A stretch of DNA of 64,000 nt from Rhodoferax ferrireducens (GCF_003347515.1 NZ_QEII01000300.1:62001-126000); one strand, 5' to 3'. Shown: positions 26,629 to 36,196, counted from the stretch's first letter. Notes: generated by a model from the letters alone, not told the origin. Numbers and translations are program-made.

Positions 26629-28143
26629 ATGAGATCCACATTTCGCCGCCTTGCCGGGTTACTGGCAGTGGGCGTCCTGGTAACGTCGTACAGCGCGGCG
26701 CAGGATGTCAGCACGAAAATCAGCACCCTGGTTGTTGCCGAAGACGTCGTGCCGCAAACCTTCGACCCGACGCAGTCGTCGCAGATCCGAACCTGGTACA
26801 CCTGGCAGCTTGTTTACGAGGGTCTGGTGCGCGCGGACGTCGGCGGCAAGATCGTGCCCGTGCTCGCCAGCAAATGGTCAATTGATGCGGCGCGGACCGG
26901 CTATGAGTTCACGCTGCGCGATGGCGCGAAATTCTCCGACGGGAGCCCCGTGGTCGCCGACGACGTGGTGTTCTCCTTCCAGCGGCTCAGCGAGCGCGGA
27001 CTGCCTTACGCCAAGGATCGCTTCAGTTCATTGGTCGCGGTGACCAAGGTGGACGAGCGCAAGGTCCACTTCCAGCTCAAGCAGCCTGACGCCGGCTTCC
27101 TGCTGAACCTGGGAAGCCCGTTCCTGGTCGGGTCGGCGATTCTGAGCCAGAAGTGGGCGCAGACGCATGACCCCAAGCGCGAGATGATGGGGACCGGCCC
27201 GTTCAAGATGGTCTCCTACACCCCGAACACCCAACTGGTCCTGAAGCGCAATGACAACTACTGGAACAAGGAGGCGACCGCCAAGGTTTCCGACCTAACG
27301 ATCCGTTACATGCCGGAGCAATCGGCGCAGATTGCGGCACTGAAGTCGGGCCAGATCGACCTCATGCTGCCCAGCGCCGAGGGCAAGCTCCAGCTCAGGG
27401 GCGACCCGGCCATCACCACGGTCCAGGTCAACTCGACCAATACCTTGCGGCTGAACCTCAACACCAATCGCGCGCCATTCAATAACGCGGATGTCCGCCG
27501 CGCCATCTCCCTGGCGCTGAACCGGGCGGAAATCGTCCAGGGTGCCCTCCTTGGCGAGGGCGTCCCGAGCGCCCAGTTGCCGCCGTCCTACACCTGGGCG
27601 CCCAAGGCGGCAGACCTGAAGTACCAGAAACACGATCTCGCCCAGGCCAAGGCACTGCTGGCCAAGGCCGGTTTCCCGAATGGCATTGATATCACCCTGA
27701 ATCACCTGGCCGGCTACGCGACCTACCTGGACCGGCTCGCCGAGTTGACCAAGACCCAGTTGGCGCAGGCGGGTATCCGCGTCACGATCCAGGCCAACCA
27801 GAATGCGGTCTGGCTGGACAAGCAGAACAAGGCCGACTACGAGATCGGCGACAACGAGTACGCCTTCCAGGCCGACCCGCTGTTCTACCTGATGCCGCGT
27901 CCCGGCCGGCAGGGGCCGACACCTCCGGAGATGGCGGCCCTGATCGTGAAGGCCCAGAACGGCCCCATCGAGGACTACACAGCCCAACTGGCAAAAGTGG
28001 CGCTGATGCAGGATGACCTGGTCTTCCCTGACATCACGGTTGCCGCGCGCAACGCCTGGGTCGCCTACAACGCCAAGGTTCTGTCGGCAGCGCCAGACGC
28101 AACCCTGTCTCGCACCTTCCTGGCCGGCGTGATCCTCAAGTAA
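26629..28143 (+). CDS. Peptide-type ABC transporter substrate-binding protein (SBP_bac_5)
   Basis: A 504-residue periplasmic binding protein with signal peptide LAGLLAVGVLVTSYSAAQ. SBP_bac_5 features are FDPTQSSQIRTWYTWQLVYE, LRDGAKFSDGSPVVADDVVF, GTGPFKMVSYTPNTQLVLKR and the NTNRAPFNNADVRRAISLAL segment. The ATG follows AAAGGA. It is the first gene of the operon of transporter, dehydrogenase and SDR genes. Members of the family bind oligopeptides, opines, amino sugars or oligosaccharides, so the ligand cannot be assigned from family alone; the downstream enzymes point to a sugar acid or hydroxy acid. Confidence 0.9.
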   Translation: MRSTFRRLAGLLAVGVLVTSYSAAQDVSTKISTLVVAEDVVPQTFDPTQSSQIRTWYTWQLVYEGLVRADVGGKIVPVLASKWSIDAARTGYEFTLRDGAKFSDGSPVVADDVVFSFQRLSERGLPYAKDRFSSLVAVTKVDERKVHFQLKQPDAGFLLNLGSPFLVGSAILSQKWAQTHDPKREMMGTGPFKMVSYTPNTQLVLKRNDNYWNKEATAKVSDLTIRYMPEQSAQIAALKSGQIDLMLPSAEGKLQLRGDPAITTVQVNSTNTLRLNLNTNRAPFNNADVRRAISLALNRAEIVQGALLGEGVPSAQLPPSYTWAPKAADLKYQKHDLAQAKALLAKAGFPNGIDITLNHLAGYATYLDRLAELTKTQLAQAGIRVTIQANQNAVWLDKQNKADYEIGDNEYAFQADPLFYLMPRPGRQGPTPPEMAALIVKAQNGPIEDYTAQLAKVALMQDDLVFPDITVAARNAWVAYNAKVLSAAPDATLSRTFLAGVILK

Positions 28144-28181
28144 AGCCGTCGCCTCAAGTCGCTCACCGGAGAAGTTGCAAC

Positions 28182-29219
28182 GTGAATGTCTCGCCCGTTC
28201 TGAAAGTCAAGGACCTGACCACCCGCTTCCACACCAGCTACGGAACCATCACCGCGGTCGATGGCGTGTCATTCACCGTGGGCCGGGGCGAAACCCTGGG
28301 TCTGGTCGGCGAGTCGGGCTCGGGCAAGAGCGTGACTGCCATGTCGATCCTCAGACTGGTGTCGAATCCCGGACGCATCGAGTCCGGCTCGGTCGAGTTG
28401 AACGGCACTGAGCTGCTCTCGCTCGACGAGGAGGGGATGCGGCGCCGACGTGGCACCGAGGCCGGCCTGGTATTTCAAAACCCCATGACGGCGCTGAACC
28501 CGGTTTTCACGGTCGGATGGCAGATGCGCGAAGCGCTGAAGGCCCATGGCCGGGGCCAGGCGGGTGCGCAAGTAATCCACAAGGCGCTGTCGGACGTCGG
28601 CATGCCGGACCCCGAGCGTCAGGCAGCCTCGTTCCCGCACCAGATGTCGGGTGGCATGCGCCAGCGCGTCGTGATCGCTTTGGCCATGCTCAACGAACCC
28701 CAACTGCTGATCGCGGATGAGCCGACGACCGCCCTTGACGTGACCATCCAGGCGCAGGTGCTGGACCTCATGAAGAAACTGACGCACGATCACGGGACCG
28801 CACTGCTTCTGATCACCCACAACATGGGGGTGATTGCCAAAATGTGCGACCGGGTCGCGGTGATGTATGCCGGTGAGATCGTGGAGGAGGCGCCGGTCGG
28901 GCAGCTCTTCGCGGACTCCCGCCACCCCTACACATGGGGACTGTTGCGCTCCATCCCGCGCGCCGATCATCCACGGGGACAGCTACCGACCCTGCCCGGA
29001 TCGCCGCCGGACATGAGTGCGCTCCCGACGGGATGCCGCTTCCGTGACCGGTGCGCGCTTGCGCAAGAGCGTTGCAAGACCCACCCCTCCCTGCTCGCCG
29101 TCGCACCTGGCCATCTGACCCGCTGCTGGGTCACCCAGGATGGCGTGACGCTCGGCGCCAGTGAGCGCCCGAGCGTCGAGAATGCACGCAAGCTGGAGCA
29201 ACACGCGCATGGCCGCTGA
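28182..29219 (+). CDS. ABC transporter ATP-binding protein (DppD/OppD type)
   Basis: A 345-residue ATPase starting at GTG 28182, 7 nt after GGAGAAG. Walker A is GESGSGKSV, the signature [15 protein letters not shown], Walker [13 protein letters not shown] and the switch histidine LITHNM. The C-terminal [15 protein letters not shown] segment and [10 protein letters not shown] cysteines mark the DppD subfamily. The end overlaps the start of the DppF-type gene by 11 nt. Confidence 0.92.
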   Translation: MNVSPVLKVKDLTTRFHTSYGTITAVDGVSFTVGRGETLGLVGESGSGKSVTAMSILRLVSNPGRIESGSVELNGTELLSLDEEGMRRRRGTEAGLVFQNPMTALNPVFTVGWQMREALKAHGRGQAGAQVIHKALSDVGMPDPERQAASFPHQMSGGMRQRVVIALAMLNEPQLLIADEPTTALDVTIQAQVLDLMKKLTHDHGTALLLITHNMGVIAKMCDRVAVMYAGEIVEEAPVGQLFADSRHPYTWGLLRSIPRADHPRGQLPTLPGSPPDMSALPTGCRFRDRCALAQERCKTHPSLLAVAPGHLTRCWVTQDGVTLGASERPSVENARKLEQHAHGR

Positions 29220-30216
29220 CTTGACCCCACCCCTGCTAGAGGTCGACAACGTCGTCAAGCACTTCCAGGTCCACCCTTCACCAGGGCGGGCGGGTGGAAT
29301 CCTGCGCGCTGTTGACGGTGTTTCCCTGCGTCTCGCAGCGGGGGAAACGCTGGGCATCGTCGGTGAGTCCGGGTGCGGAAAGTCCACGCTGGCACGCCTG
29401 GTGGTCGGACTGCTCGAACCGAGCACGGGGGTCATCCGGATTCACGGCGGCGACATCTGGGCGTCCGGCGCCGCTGGACGGGAGCGTCGGCGACACTTTC
29501 AGATGGTATTTCAGAACCCGGCCGGCTCGATGAACCCGCGACGCACCGTCGGCGCGAGCGTGGCCGAGCCACTCAGAGCCCGCGGCATACGCAACACCGA
29601 CGATGAGGTCGAGCGCATACTCAGTCTCGTCGGCCTGAACCCCAAAATGGCAGCGCGCATGCCCCACCAGATGTCAGGGGGGCAGCAGCAGCGCGCCTCG
29701 ATCGCCAGGGCGCTGATCGCTCAACCAGCGCTTGTCGTGCATGACGAGTCCGTCGCCTCGCTGGACATCTCCCTGCAGGCGCAGATCCTCAACCTGCTGG
29801 TCGACCTGCAGCAGACACTGGGCACCTCGTACCTCTTCATCAGTCATGACCTGGCGGCGGTGCAGGCGATCAGCCATCGGGTCGTGGTCATGTACCTCGG
29901 TGAGATCGTGGAAACGGCGACCGCGCAGGAGTTCGCCGAGCGGCCGCTGCATCCTTATTCCATCGCGCTGCGCAATGCGACCTTGCTGCCCGACCCCGTT
30001 CTTGAGCACAGTCGACCCAAGATCGTCTTGCGCGGCGACGTGCCGAGCCCCATGAATCCGCCTTCGGGATGCAGGTTCCGCACGCGTTGTCCCCTGGCCG
30101 CGGCGATCTGCGCGGCAGAGGCGCCTGCGCTGCGCGTTGCCGGCGCCGGCCATCTCGTCGCCTGCCATTTCCCGGACGCCGCCGACAGGCTGGCGAAGGG
30201 GGAACTGCCATGCTGA
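29209..30216 (+). CDS. ABC transporter ATP-binding protein (DppF/OppF type)
   Basis: A 335-residue ATPase starting at the ATG at 29209, inside the end of the DppD-type gene. Walker A is GESGCGKST, the signature [15 protein letters not shown]. Walker B reads [12 protein letters not shown], a departure from the usual ADEPxSALD though the catalytic D-E pair is kept. The C-terminal [16 protein letters not shown] and [10 protein letters not shown] complete the family. Overlap by 7 nt with the next gene shows translational coupling. Confidence 0.9.
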   Translation: MAADLTPPLLEVDNVVKHFQVHPSPGRAGGILRAVDGVSLRLAAGETLGIVGESGCGKSTLARLVVGLLEPSTGVIRIHGGDIWASGAAGRERRRHFQMVFQNPAGSMNPRRTVGASVAEPLRARGIRNTDDEVERILSLVGLNPKMAARMPHQMSGGQQQRASIARALIAQPALVVHDESVASLDISLQAQILNLLVDLQQTLGTSYLFISHDLAAVQAISHRVVVMYLGEIVETATAQEFAERPLHPYSIALRNATLLPDPVLEHSRPKIVLRGDVPSPMNPPSGCRFRTRCPLAAAICAAEAPALRVAGAGHLVACHFPDAADRLAKGELPC

Positions 30217-31157
30217 AAATGGTCTTGACCCGCCTGGGCGCCATGATCGCGGTGCTGTTTGCCGTGACGGTGCTGGTGTTCGGCCTAGGGACCCTGATCC
30301 CGGGTGACCTGACCAGTGTGATCGTCGGCACCGAAGGCGCCACGGCCGAGCAGTTCGAGGAGGTGCGCCGCAATCTCGGCCTGGACAAGCCGCTGCCGGT
30401 GCAGTACGCACGCTGGTTGGGGAACGCGCTACTGGGCGATCTCGGCACCTCTCCGATTACCGGCAGAAACGTCAGCTCGGACCTCGCGCAGCAAATCCCG
30501 GTCTCGGCCGAACTGGCCCTGGTCTGCCTGCTCTTTTCAACCCTCATCGGCCTGCCAGCCGGAATCGTGGCGGCCGTGCACGCGAACAGGAAGCTCGATG
30601 TACTGATCCGGTCACAGCTGCTGATCGCGTTCTCGGTGCCGACGTTCGTGGTCGGCATTCTGTTGCTGCTCGTCGGATCGCGGGTCGCGCCCGACCTCTT
30701 CCGCGTGTCGTTCACCCCCTGGTCCCAGGACCCGATGACACATATCCGGTCGATGATCATGCCGCTGCTCACCATCACGTTCCCGATCACGGCGATGACG
30801 ATGCAGATGACCCGCAGCGCCATGCTCGAAGTCCTGACGGACCCGTTCATCGTCACGGCACGATCCGTCGGCGTTCGCCTGCCGAGAATCCACTACCTGC
30901 ATGCCTTGCGCAATGCGCTCCCGCCGATCATCACCTTCATCGGCTTCCAGTTCGGCGTCTTGCTCGGTGGACTGATTGTTGTGGAACAGATCTTCAGCCT
31001 GCCCGGGCTCGGGCGCGGCATGCTCGAAGCGATTTCAACGCGTGACTACCCGATGGTCACCGCGACGACCCTTGTCTTCGCGGTGACCTTCGTGATCATC
31101 AACGGGGTGATCGACCTGCTCTACCCACTTCTAGACCCACGTCAAAGGACACGATGA
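30210..31157 (+). CDS. ABC transporter permease (DppB/OppB type)
   Basis: A 315-residue inner-membrane protein with the DppB pattern: an N-terminal helix (MIAVLFAVTVLVFGLGTLIP), NLGLDKPLPVQYARWLGNAL, and the EAA loop VTARSVGVRLPRIHYLHALR. The ATG at 30210 overlaps the DppF-type gene by 7 nt; the frame is open further upstream but that part lies inside the ATPase gene. It ends with the family's last helix followed by LLYPLLDPRQRTR. Confidence 0.93.
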   Translation: MLKMVLTRLGAMIAVLFAVTVLVFGLGTLIPGDLTSVIVGTEGATAEQFEEVRRNLGLDKPLPVQYARWLGNALLGDLGTSPITGRNVSSDLAQQIPVSAELALVCLLFSTLIGLPAGIVAAVHANRKLDVLIRSQLLIAFSVPTFVVGILLLLVGSRVAPDLFRVSFTPWSQDPMTHIRSMIMPLLTITFPITAMTMQMTRSAMLEVLTDPFIVTARSVGVRLPRIHYLHALRNALPPIITFIGFQFGVLLGGLIVVEQIFSLPGLGRGMLEAISTRDYPMVTATTLVFAVTFVIINGVIDLLYPLLDPRQRTR

Positions 31158-32077
31158 CACTCGACCACGAAACGGACGTCACCTCGGCACTGGTCCCGGT
31201 ACAAGCCGCTCGAAAGCCGCGACAACAGGGTTTCCTCGCCGAGCTGCTGCGTCACAAGGGCGGCGCCTTCGGCCTGGCGGTGCTGGCGCTGTTCGTCGTG
31301 CTCGCGCTCTTCGGTCGAGTCCTCACGCCCTACGATCCCAATGTCGGCGAGCTGGTCAGCACCCTGAGCGCGCCCTCCTCAATGCACTGGTTCGGCACCG
31401 ACGAACTGGGACGCGACACCCTCAGCCGCGTCATCGACGGCTCCCGCATCGCCATCGTCATTGCCTTCCTCTCGGTCGCCATCGCCTCGGTCGTCGGCGT
31501 CGTGATCGGCGTCATCGCCGGCTATTTCGGTGGCGTCGTAGACACCGTCCTCAACCGCAGCCAGGATGTGCTGTTTGCCTTTCCGACGCTGCTGCTGGCC
31601 ATCATCATCGTCGCCGTCCTCGGCCAGGGACTGTTCAACGCCGTCCTTGCCATCGCCATCGTCTACACGCCCCGGTTCGCGCGGATCGCCAGAGCGAGCG
31701 CCCTCAGCATCAGGACCAGCGAGTACCTCGATGCCGCCAGACTGGCGGGGGTACGCACGCCGACGATTCTCGCCCGCCACATGCTGCCCAATGTCCTGCC
31801 ATCCGTTATCGTGCTGGCGGCGCTGAGCATGTCGACCGCCCAGCTGGCCTATGCCTCTCTCAGCTTCCTGGGTCTCGGGGTCAGCCCGCCCCAGGCCGAC
31901 TGGGGCAGCATGCTGTCCAAGGCCCGTGACTTCATCACCGTCGCACCGTGGCTGGTGATCGGGCCCACCGCCGCCCTCGTCCTGCTGATGCTTGGCTTCA
32001 ATGTGCTCGGCGATGCGATACGCGACGTCATGGACCCCCGCCACAGCGGTTCCGGCAAACCTGCCACCACAGTCTGA
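31154..32077 (+). CDS. ABC transporter permease (DppC/OppC type)
   Basis: A 307-residue inner-membrane protein. After a cytoplasmic N-terminus it has a first helix at about residues 40-58, then WFGTDELGRDTLSRVIDGSR, several helices, and the EAA loop DAARLAGVRTPTILARHMLP. It overlaps the DppB-type gene by 4 nt and shares a nucleotide (TGATG) with the next gene, so the whole run is tightly coupled. Confidence 0.93.
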   Translation: MTLDHETDVTSALVPVQAARKPRQQGFLAELLRHKGGAFGLAVLALFVVLALFGRVLTPYDPNVGELVSTLSAPSSMHWFGTDELGRDTLSRVIDGSRIAIVIAFLSVAIASVVGVVIGVIAGYFGGVVDTVLNRSQDVLFAFPTLLLAIIIVAVLGQGLFNAVLAIAIVYTPRFARIARASALSIRTSEYLDAARLAGVRTPTILARHMLPNVLPSVIVLAALSMSTAQLAYASLSFLGLGVSPPQADWGSMLSKARDFITVAPWLVIGPTAALVLLMLGFNVLGDAIRDVMDPRHSGSGKPATTV

Positions 32078-33033
32078 TGAACCCAATGCCCGAACTCCAC
32101 GTCGTCCTGCATCCCCGCCACCCGCCGGCGGTCGATACCTTCTTGCGGGGAATCCCCGAGATCGTGCTGCACTGTCCCGCCGACGAGGAGGGGGTGATCC
32201 GCGCCCTCAACAACGGTGCGCAGGTGCTGGTCACCTTCATCTGGCGGGACGCTTTTCTGACGCCATCGCTCAAATGGATCGCTGGCACAGGCGCAGGGAC
32301 CGAGCAGTATCCGCTGGATGTGTTGAGCTCGCACCATGTCGTCTTGACGACTGCGGCCGGGGTCCACTCGGATTGCGTGGCAGAGCATGCTTTCAGCCTC
32401 CTGCTCGCACTGACGCGCCGCATCGGCGAGTCCGTGCGAAACATGACGCAGCACCATTGGGGAGCGCTGGTCGGCGAAGAGTTGGCGGGCAAGAAGCTCG
32501 GTATCGTCGGCCTCGGCCGGATCGGCGAGGGAGTGGCCCGGCGCGCCCAGAACTGGGGAATGTCCATCACCGGCGTAAAGCGCCATCCAGACCAATACCA
32601 GGGCTGCCTGACTGACGTGCGCGGCGTTGACCAGATGGCGGCTGTATGCGAATGGGCGGACATCCTGCTGCTCGCTGCCCCCGCGACCCCGGATCGTCGC
32701 CCCCTGGTCGGAGAACGCGAGCTCGAACTCCTGGGCGCCGGATGGATCGTCAACGTGGGGCGCGGCAGCCTGATCGATGAGGCGGCCTTGATCCGTGCCT
32801 TGAGGTCCGGCGGCCTGCGCGGCGCCGGGCTCGACGTGACGGCCATAGAACCGCTCCCGACTGGGTCGCCGCTCTGGGACCTGCCCAACGTCGTGCTCAG
32901 CGCCCACAACGCCGGCGACAGTCCGGGCTACGGACGTCGCTGGGGCGTCATCTTCGCGCAGAACCTGTTGGCCTTCGCGGGAGCCGCCGACTGGCGCAAT
33001 CAGGTCACCGGGCTGCCTGGAGGTGCGCGATGA
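32077..33033 (+). CDS. D-isomer-specific 2-hydroxyacid dehydrogenase
   Basis: A 318-residue NAD(P)-dependent oxidoreductase. The cofactor fingerprint is GIVGLGRIGEGVARRAQ. The catalytic set is the arginine in NVGRGSLIDEAAL, the glutamate in DVTAIEPLPTGSPLWDLP, and the histidine in LSAHNAGD. The start at 32077 shares a nucleotide with the permease stop, in the TGATG arrangement. It is the first of two paralogous dehydrogenases in tandem, with only modest similarity between them. Members reduce 2-oxo acids or oxidise D-2-hydroxy acids (glycerate, phosphoglycerate, glyoxylate); the substrate here is unknown. Confidence 0.85.
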   Translation: MNPMPELHVVLHPRHPPAVDTFLRGIPEIVLHCPADEEGVIRALNNGAQVLVTFIWRDAFLTPSLKWIAGTGAGTEQYPLDVLSSHHVVLTTAAGVHSDCVAEHAFSLLLALTRRIGESVRNMTQHHWGALVGEELAGKKLGIVGLGRIGEGVARRAQNWGMSITGVKRHPDQYQGCLTDVRGVDQMAAVCEWADILLLAAPATPDRRPLVGERELELLGAGWIVNVGRGSLIDEAALIRALRSGGLRGAGLDVTAIEPLPTGSPLWDLPNVVLSAHNAGDSPGYGRRWGVIFAQNLLAFAGAADWRNQVTGLPGGAR

Positions 33034-33998
33034 CCCGAGATCTGGTCATGCTGCCGCCCCTGGATGAGACGACGCAGGCTTGGGCCGACGCGGTCGCGCA
33101 GGCCGCGCCCGGCTTGCGCGTGTGCGTCGCCCCGGACCGGGCCGCCGCGCTGCGACTGCTGCCGCAAGCCGAGGCGGCGTTCGGCACCCTGGATGCCGAA
33201 CTGCTGTCAGTGGCCGACAAGCTGCAATGGCTGCAGGCACCAATGGCCGCGCCGCCAGCCGGTTTTTTCTTTCCGGAATTGGTCGCACACCCCGTCCAGG
33301 TCACCAATTTCAGAGGCATTTACAACGACCACGTGGCCACGCACGCCGTGGCCATGCTGCTCGCCCTGGCCCGCGGCCTGCCGCGCTACATGCGCCAGCA
33401 AACCCGGGGCGAGTGGATCCGGCATCTGGCGGACGAGGACATCCTGCACCTGCCGCAGAGCACCGTGCTTGTGGTCGGCGTCGGCGGTATCGGGGCCGAG
33501 ATCGCCCGCCTGGTCAGCGCCTTTGGCGCCAAAGTAATCGGCGTCGATCCGCGACGGACCGATCGGCCCGAAGGGATGGCAGAAATCCATCCACCGCAGG
33601 CGCTTGACCGACTGCTGGCGACGGCCGATGCGGTGATCCTGACCTTGCCGCACACCCCCGAAAGCGAAGGCCTCATCAATGCCGCGCGCCTCGCGCTGAT
33701 GCGCCCGCGTGCCCTGCTGGTCAACATCGGGCGGGGTGCCACCGTGCAGCTGGATGCGGTGGTGCAGGCACTGCGGCAGCAGCGGCTGGGCGGGGCCGCG
33801 CTTGATGTGTTCGAGCAGGAGCCCCTGCCCAGCGACCATCCGCTGTGGCAGGAGCCGCGCGCCTTGCTGACGCCCCATGTGGCGGTGGTCGGCCCTTATA
33901 TCGTCGAACGCCGACTGGCCGTTCTCTGTGACAACGCGCAGCGCTTCGAATCCGGGCGAGCACTGCTTAACGTTGTCGACAAAGCCCTCTGGTACTAG
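33030..33998 (+). CDS. D-isomer-specific 2-hydroxyacid dehydrogenase (second copy)
   Basis: A 322-residue NAD(P)-dependent dehydrogenase. The nucleotide-binding fingerprint is GVGGIGAEIARLVSAFGAKV with an acidic residue following (GVDPR), which favours NAD. The catalytic arginine lies in NIGRGATVQLD, the glutamate in DVFEQEPLPSDHPLWQEP, and the histidine in LLTPHVAVVG. It overlaps the first dehydrogenase gene by 4 nt. The N-terminal third (LPPLDETTQAWADAVAQAAP) differs from its neighbour, so these are two distinct enzymes and not a recent duplication. Confidence 0.85.
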   Translation: MTRDLVMLPPLDETTQAWADAVAQAAPGLRVCVAPDRAAALRLLPQAEAAFGTLDAELLSVADKLQWLQAPMAAPPAGFFFPELVAHPVQVTNFRGIYNDHVATHAVAMLLALARGLPRYMRQQTRGEWIRHLADEDILHLPQSTVLVVGVGGIGAEIARLVSAFGAKVIGVDPRRTDRPEGMAEIHPPQALDRLLATADAVILTLPHTPESEGLINAARLALMRPRALLVNIGRGATVQLDAVVQALRQQRLGGAALDVFEQEPLPSDHPLWQEPRALLTPHVAVVGPYIVERRLAVLCDNAQRFESGRALLNVVDKALWY

Positions 33999-34006
33999 GA
34001 AGCGCC

Positions 34007-35239
34007 ATGCGATCTTCGGTCTATGTTTTTGGAACGGATCTGTTGCACGAGGGCTATGACGCCGTGCTCGACAACCTGCAGCAACGCGGCGGTGTCGATG
34101 GCGTGGCGCTGTCCGCCACCTACCATGACGCGCGCGACGTGTTCGCGCACAATCCGAAGTTCCATGTTTACCGCAACGAGGGCGATGTCGCCTGGTTCGC
34201 GCCTGAACAGCACCGCTACACCAGCGGCCTCACCCCGCGGATGGCCGCGGCGGCGGGTGGCGTGGATGTGCTGTCGGAATTGTGCGCACGAACGCGGCGG
34301 CGGGGACTGGCCGTGGACGCCTGGACAATTTTTCTGCACAACTCCGTATTGGCGACGCAGCACCCCGACTGTGCGACCCGCAACGTCTATGGCGACCCCT
34401 ACCTGACCGATCTGTGCCCCGCCAACCCGCGCGTGCGCGCTTACTGTCGCGAGCTGGCCGGGGACATCGCGCGCTACCCGGTCCGGCGGCTGCTGGCAGA
34501 GAGCCTGCACTACCGCCCCCTGGAACACGGCGAACATCACGAGCGTTACCTCATTGACCTGCCGGCCGAGGCGCGGACCCTGCTGTCGCAGTGCTTCTGT
34601 CAGCACTGCCGCGCAGCGGGGGAGCGTGCGGGTGTCGCGGTCGAGGCGCTGGCGGCAGCCGCACGCGCCGCCCTGGAGCCGGTCTGGCTTGGGACCTTGC
34701 CTCCGGTGCAGACCGCGCCGCTCCTCAGCGAGACCGGGCAGGCGGAGCTGGCCAAGTACGTCGCGACGCGCACGGTCGTGGTCACGAGCCTCGTGGCAGA
34801 AGTCCGTGCGGCAATGGCGCCCGCCGGGGTGGCGCTCACCTTCATCGATCACGCGGGGGCGATGTCGCACGTCATGCACGGAACAAGCGCGGACGACGAG
34901 GTGACGGCGTCATCGCGCAAGCTCGGGATCGACCCGGTCGCCGTGGCCGCCGCCTGTGACGAGTTCTCTGTGTTGGGCTACGTAGACACAACGACGCGCC
35001 TGCAAGCCCTGCTGGCCGATTACAGGAACTTGCTCGGCCCAGACGCCAGGATCTCGGTGGCCTTGCGCCCGCTGCTGCCGGACTGCCGTCTTGAGGAGAA
35101 CTTCAACGCCAAGGTGGCCGCGGTGCGTAGCGCGCACGCAACCAGCGTCGAGTTTTACCATTACGCGATGATGCCCCTGAACCGGCTTGACTGGATCAGG
35201 TGTGCACTTGCAGACCAGACCATCGGAGAGTCATCATGA
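34007..35239 (+). CDS. Unrecognised 410-residue protein, possibly a glycoside-hydrolase-like barrel
   Basis: I do not recognise this family with certainty. There is no signal peptide or membrane segment, so it is probably cytoplasmic. An N-terminal stretch, SSVYVFGTDLLHEGYDAVLD, and later VDAWTIFLHNSVLA, CPANPRVRAYCRELAGDIAR and LLAESLHYRPLEHG, have the rhythm of a TIM-barrel glycosidase-like protein. A compact CFCQHC cluster (C196, C198, C201) resembles cysteine motifs seen in some hypothetical glycosyl-hydrolase-like families. It lies 8 nt after the second dehydrogenase gene and overlaps the SDR gene by 4 nt. It is conserved enough within the operon to be functional. Function in the pathway is unknown. 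Confidence 0.45.
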   Translation: MRSSVYVFGTDLLHEGYDAVLDNLQQRGGVDGVALSATYHDARDVFAHNPKFHVYRNEGDVAWFAPEQHRYTSGLTPRMAAAAGGVDVLSELCARTRRRGLAVDAWTIFLHNSVLATQHPDCATRNVYGDPYLTDLCPANPRVRAYCRELAGDIARYPVRRLLAESLHYRPLEHGEHHERYLIDLPAEARTLLSQCFCQHCRAAGERAGVAVEALAAAARAALEPVWLGTLPPVQTAPLLSETGQAELAKYVATRTVVVTSLVAEVRAAMAPAGVALTFIDHAGAMSHVMHGTSADDEVTASSRKLGIDPVAVAAACDEFSVLGYVDTTTRLQALLADYRNLLGPDARISVALRPLLPDCRLEENFNAKVAAVRSAHATSVEFYHYAMMPLNRLDWIRCALADQTIGESS

Positions 35240-36156
35240 AAGTACTAGTCACGGGGGCGGCAGGCCACATGGCCACATTGGCCATGCCGGGACTTGAGGG
35301 TCGGCACGACTTGCGACTCACCGACCTGCGAACGCCGGCGCACGTTCCGGCGGGTGCGACGTTCCACCCCATGAGTCTGCTGGACGCGAACGACGCCGAA
35401 ATGGCAGCGCTGTTCCGGGGCGTGGAAACCGTCATCCACAGTGCCTACATCCCCTCCGCCGAACGAGACGTCTACAGTCTGTTGCCGCCCCAGATCGACC
35501 GGTTCGAGGCCGAGTTCAACAACATCCGCATGGCACAGCGCGTATACCGCTGCGCGCTGGAGTCCGGCGTCAAGCGAATCCTGGTTGTCTCTTCAAACCA
35601 TGCCGCCGACTGGTACGAACACGCCCAAGTCCACCAACGCCGACGCGACATGGTCTATCCAAGCGACCTGCCCCTGTCCGACAACTTCTACGGCTGGGCC
35701 AAGGCGTCGTATGAGCTCCTGGCGTACCCTTACGCATGCGGCGTCTTCGGCCGGCAGATCGAGATGGTCATGCTTCGCATCGGCTCGCCCTACCCGCTCG
35801 ACGTCTCCCGCTTTGAGCCGGACGCGCAGCCGCCCGCGTCCGGGTTGACGCGGCCGAGCGGCCGTGCGGCGTTCAAGCGCGCACTCGGCGCCTACCTGAG
35901 TGAGCGGGACTGTGCGGCACTGTTCCGATCGGCACTGGAAGCGAAGCTTGTCTTGCCGGAGGAGGCCGTGCCCTGGGTGATCGCCTACGGCATCTCCGAC
36001 AACACCAGGGCGTTCTGGTCCCTCGAGACGGCTCGTCGCGTGCTCGGCTACTCTCCGCAGGATGACTCCGAAGTCGTCTACGCGGACGCGGTCCGCAGAC
36101 TGTTGATGACCGGCGGTACGGGTGCCAGTGGGCGCCTCGGCGCGACCGGTGACTGA
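35236..36156 (+). CDS. NAD-dependent SDR, uronate-dehydrogenase-like
   Basis: A 306-residue extended short-chain dehydrogenase. The ATG at 35236 overlaps the preceding gene by 4 nt. The cofactor motif is KVLVTGAAGHMATLAM. The catalytic pair is Y152/K156 in FYGWAKASYELL. The segment SSNHAADWYEH and the later RIGSPYPLD match NAD-dependent uronate dehydrogenases, which have SSNH and RIGS in these places. Those enzymes oxidise D-galacturonate or D-glucuronate to lactones. The assignment is by motif only; a related sugar or sugar-acid substrate is equally possible. It is the last gene of the operon, and a terminator follows. Confidence 0.65.
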   Translation: MKVLVTGAAGHMATLAMPGLEGRHDLRLTDLRTPAHVPAGATFHPMSLLDANDAEMAALFRGVETVIHSAYIPSAERDVYSLLPPQIDRFEAEFNNIRMAQRVYRCALESGVKRILVVSSNHAADWYEHAQVHQRRRDMVYPSDLPLSDNFYGWAKASYELLAYPYACGVFGRQIEMVMLRIGSPYPLDVSRFEPDAQPPASGLTRPSGRAAFKRALGAYLSERDCAALFRSALEAKLVLPEEAVPWVIAYGISDNTRAFWSLETARRVLGYSPQDDSEVVYADAVRRLLMTGGTGASGRLGATGD

Positions 36157-36168
36157 AAGAAATTAAAA

Positions 36169-36196
36169 AGGCCGCCAGAGTTGCCCCTGGCGGCCT
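36169..36196. terminator. Bidirectional terminator between the two catabolic operons
   Basis: Perfect ten-base-pair stem AGGCCGCCAG with CTGGCGGCCT and an 8-nt loop. On the minus strand a TTTTTAATTTC run follows, so it ends the TRAP operon; it also lies 12 nt after the stop of the plus-strand SDR gene. Confidence 0.8.

Noticed and set aside
29232-29246. A GCTAGAGG match at the start of the second DppF-type gene as a repeat copy
   Set aside because: It is an isolated 8-base match encoding the normal LLEVDN segment, with no other similarity to the repeat.
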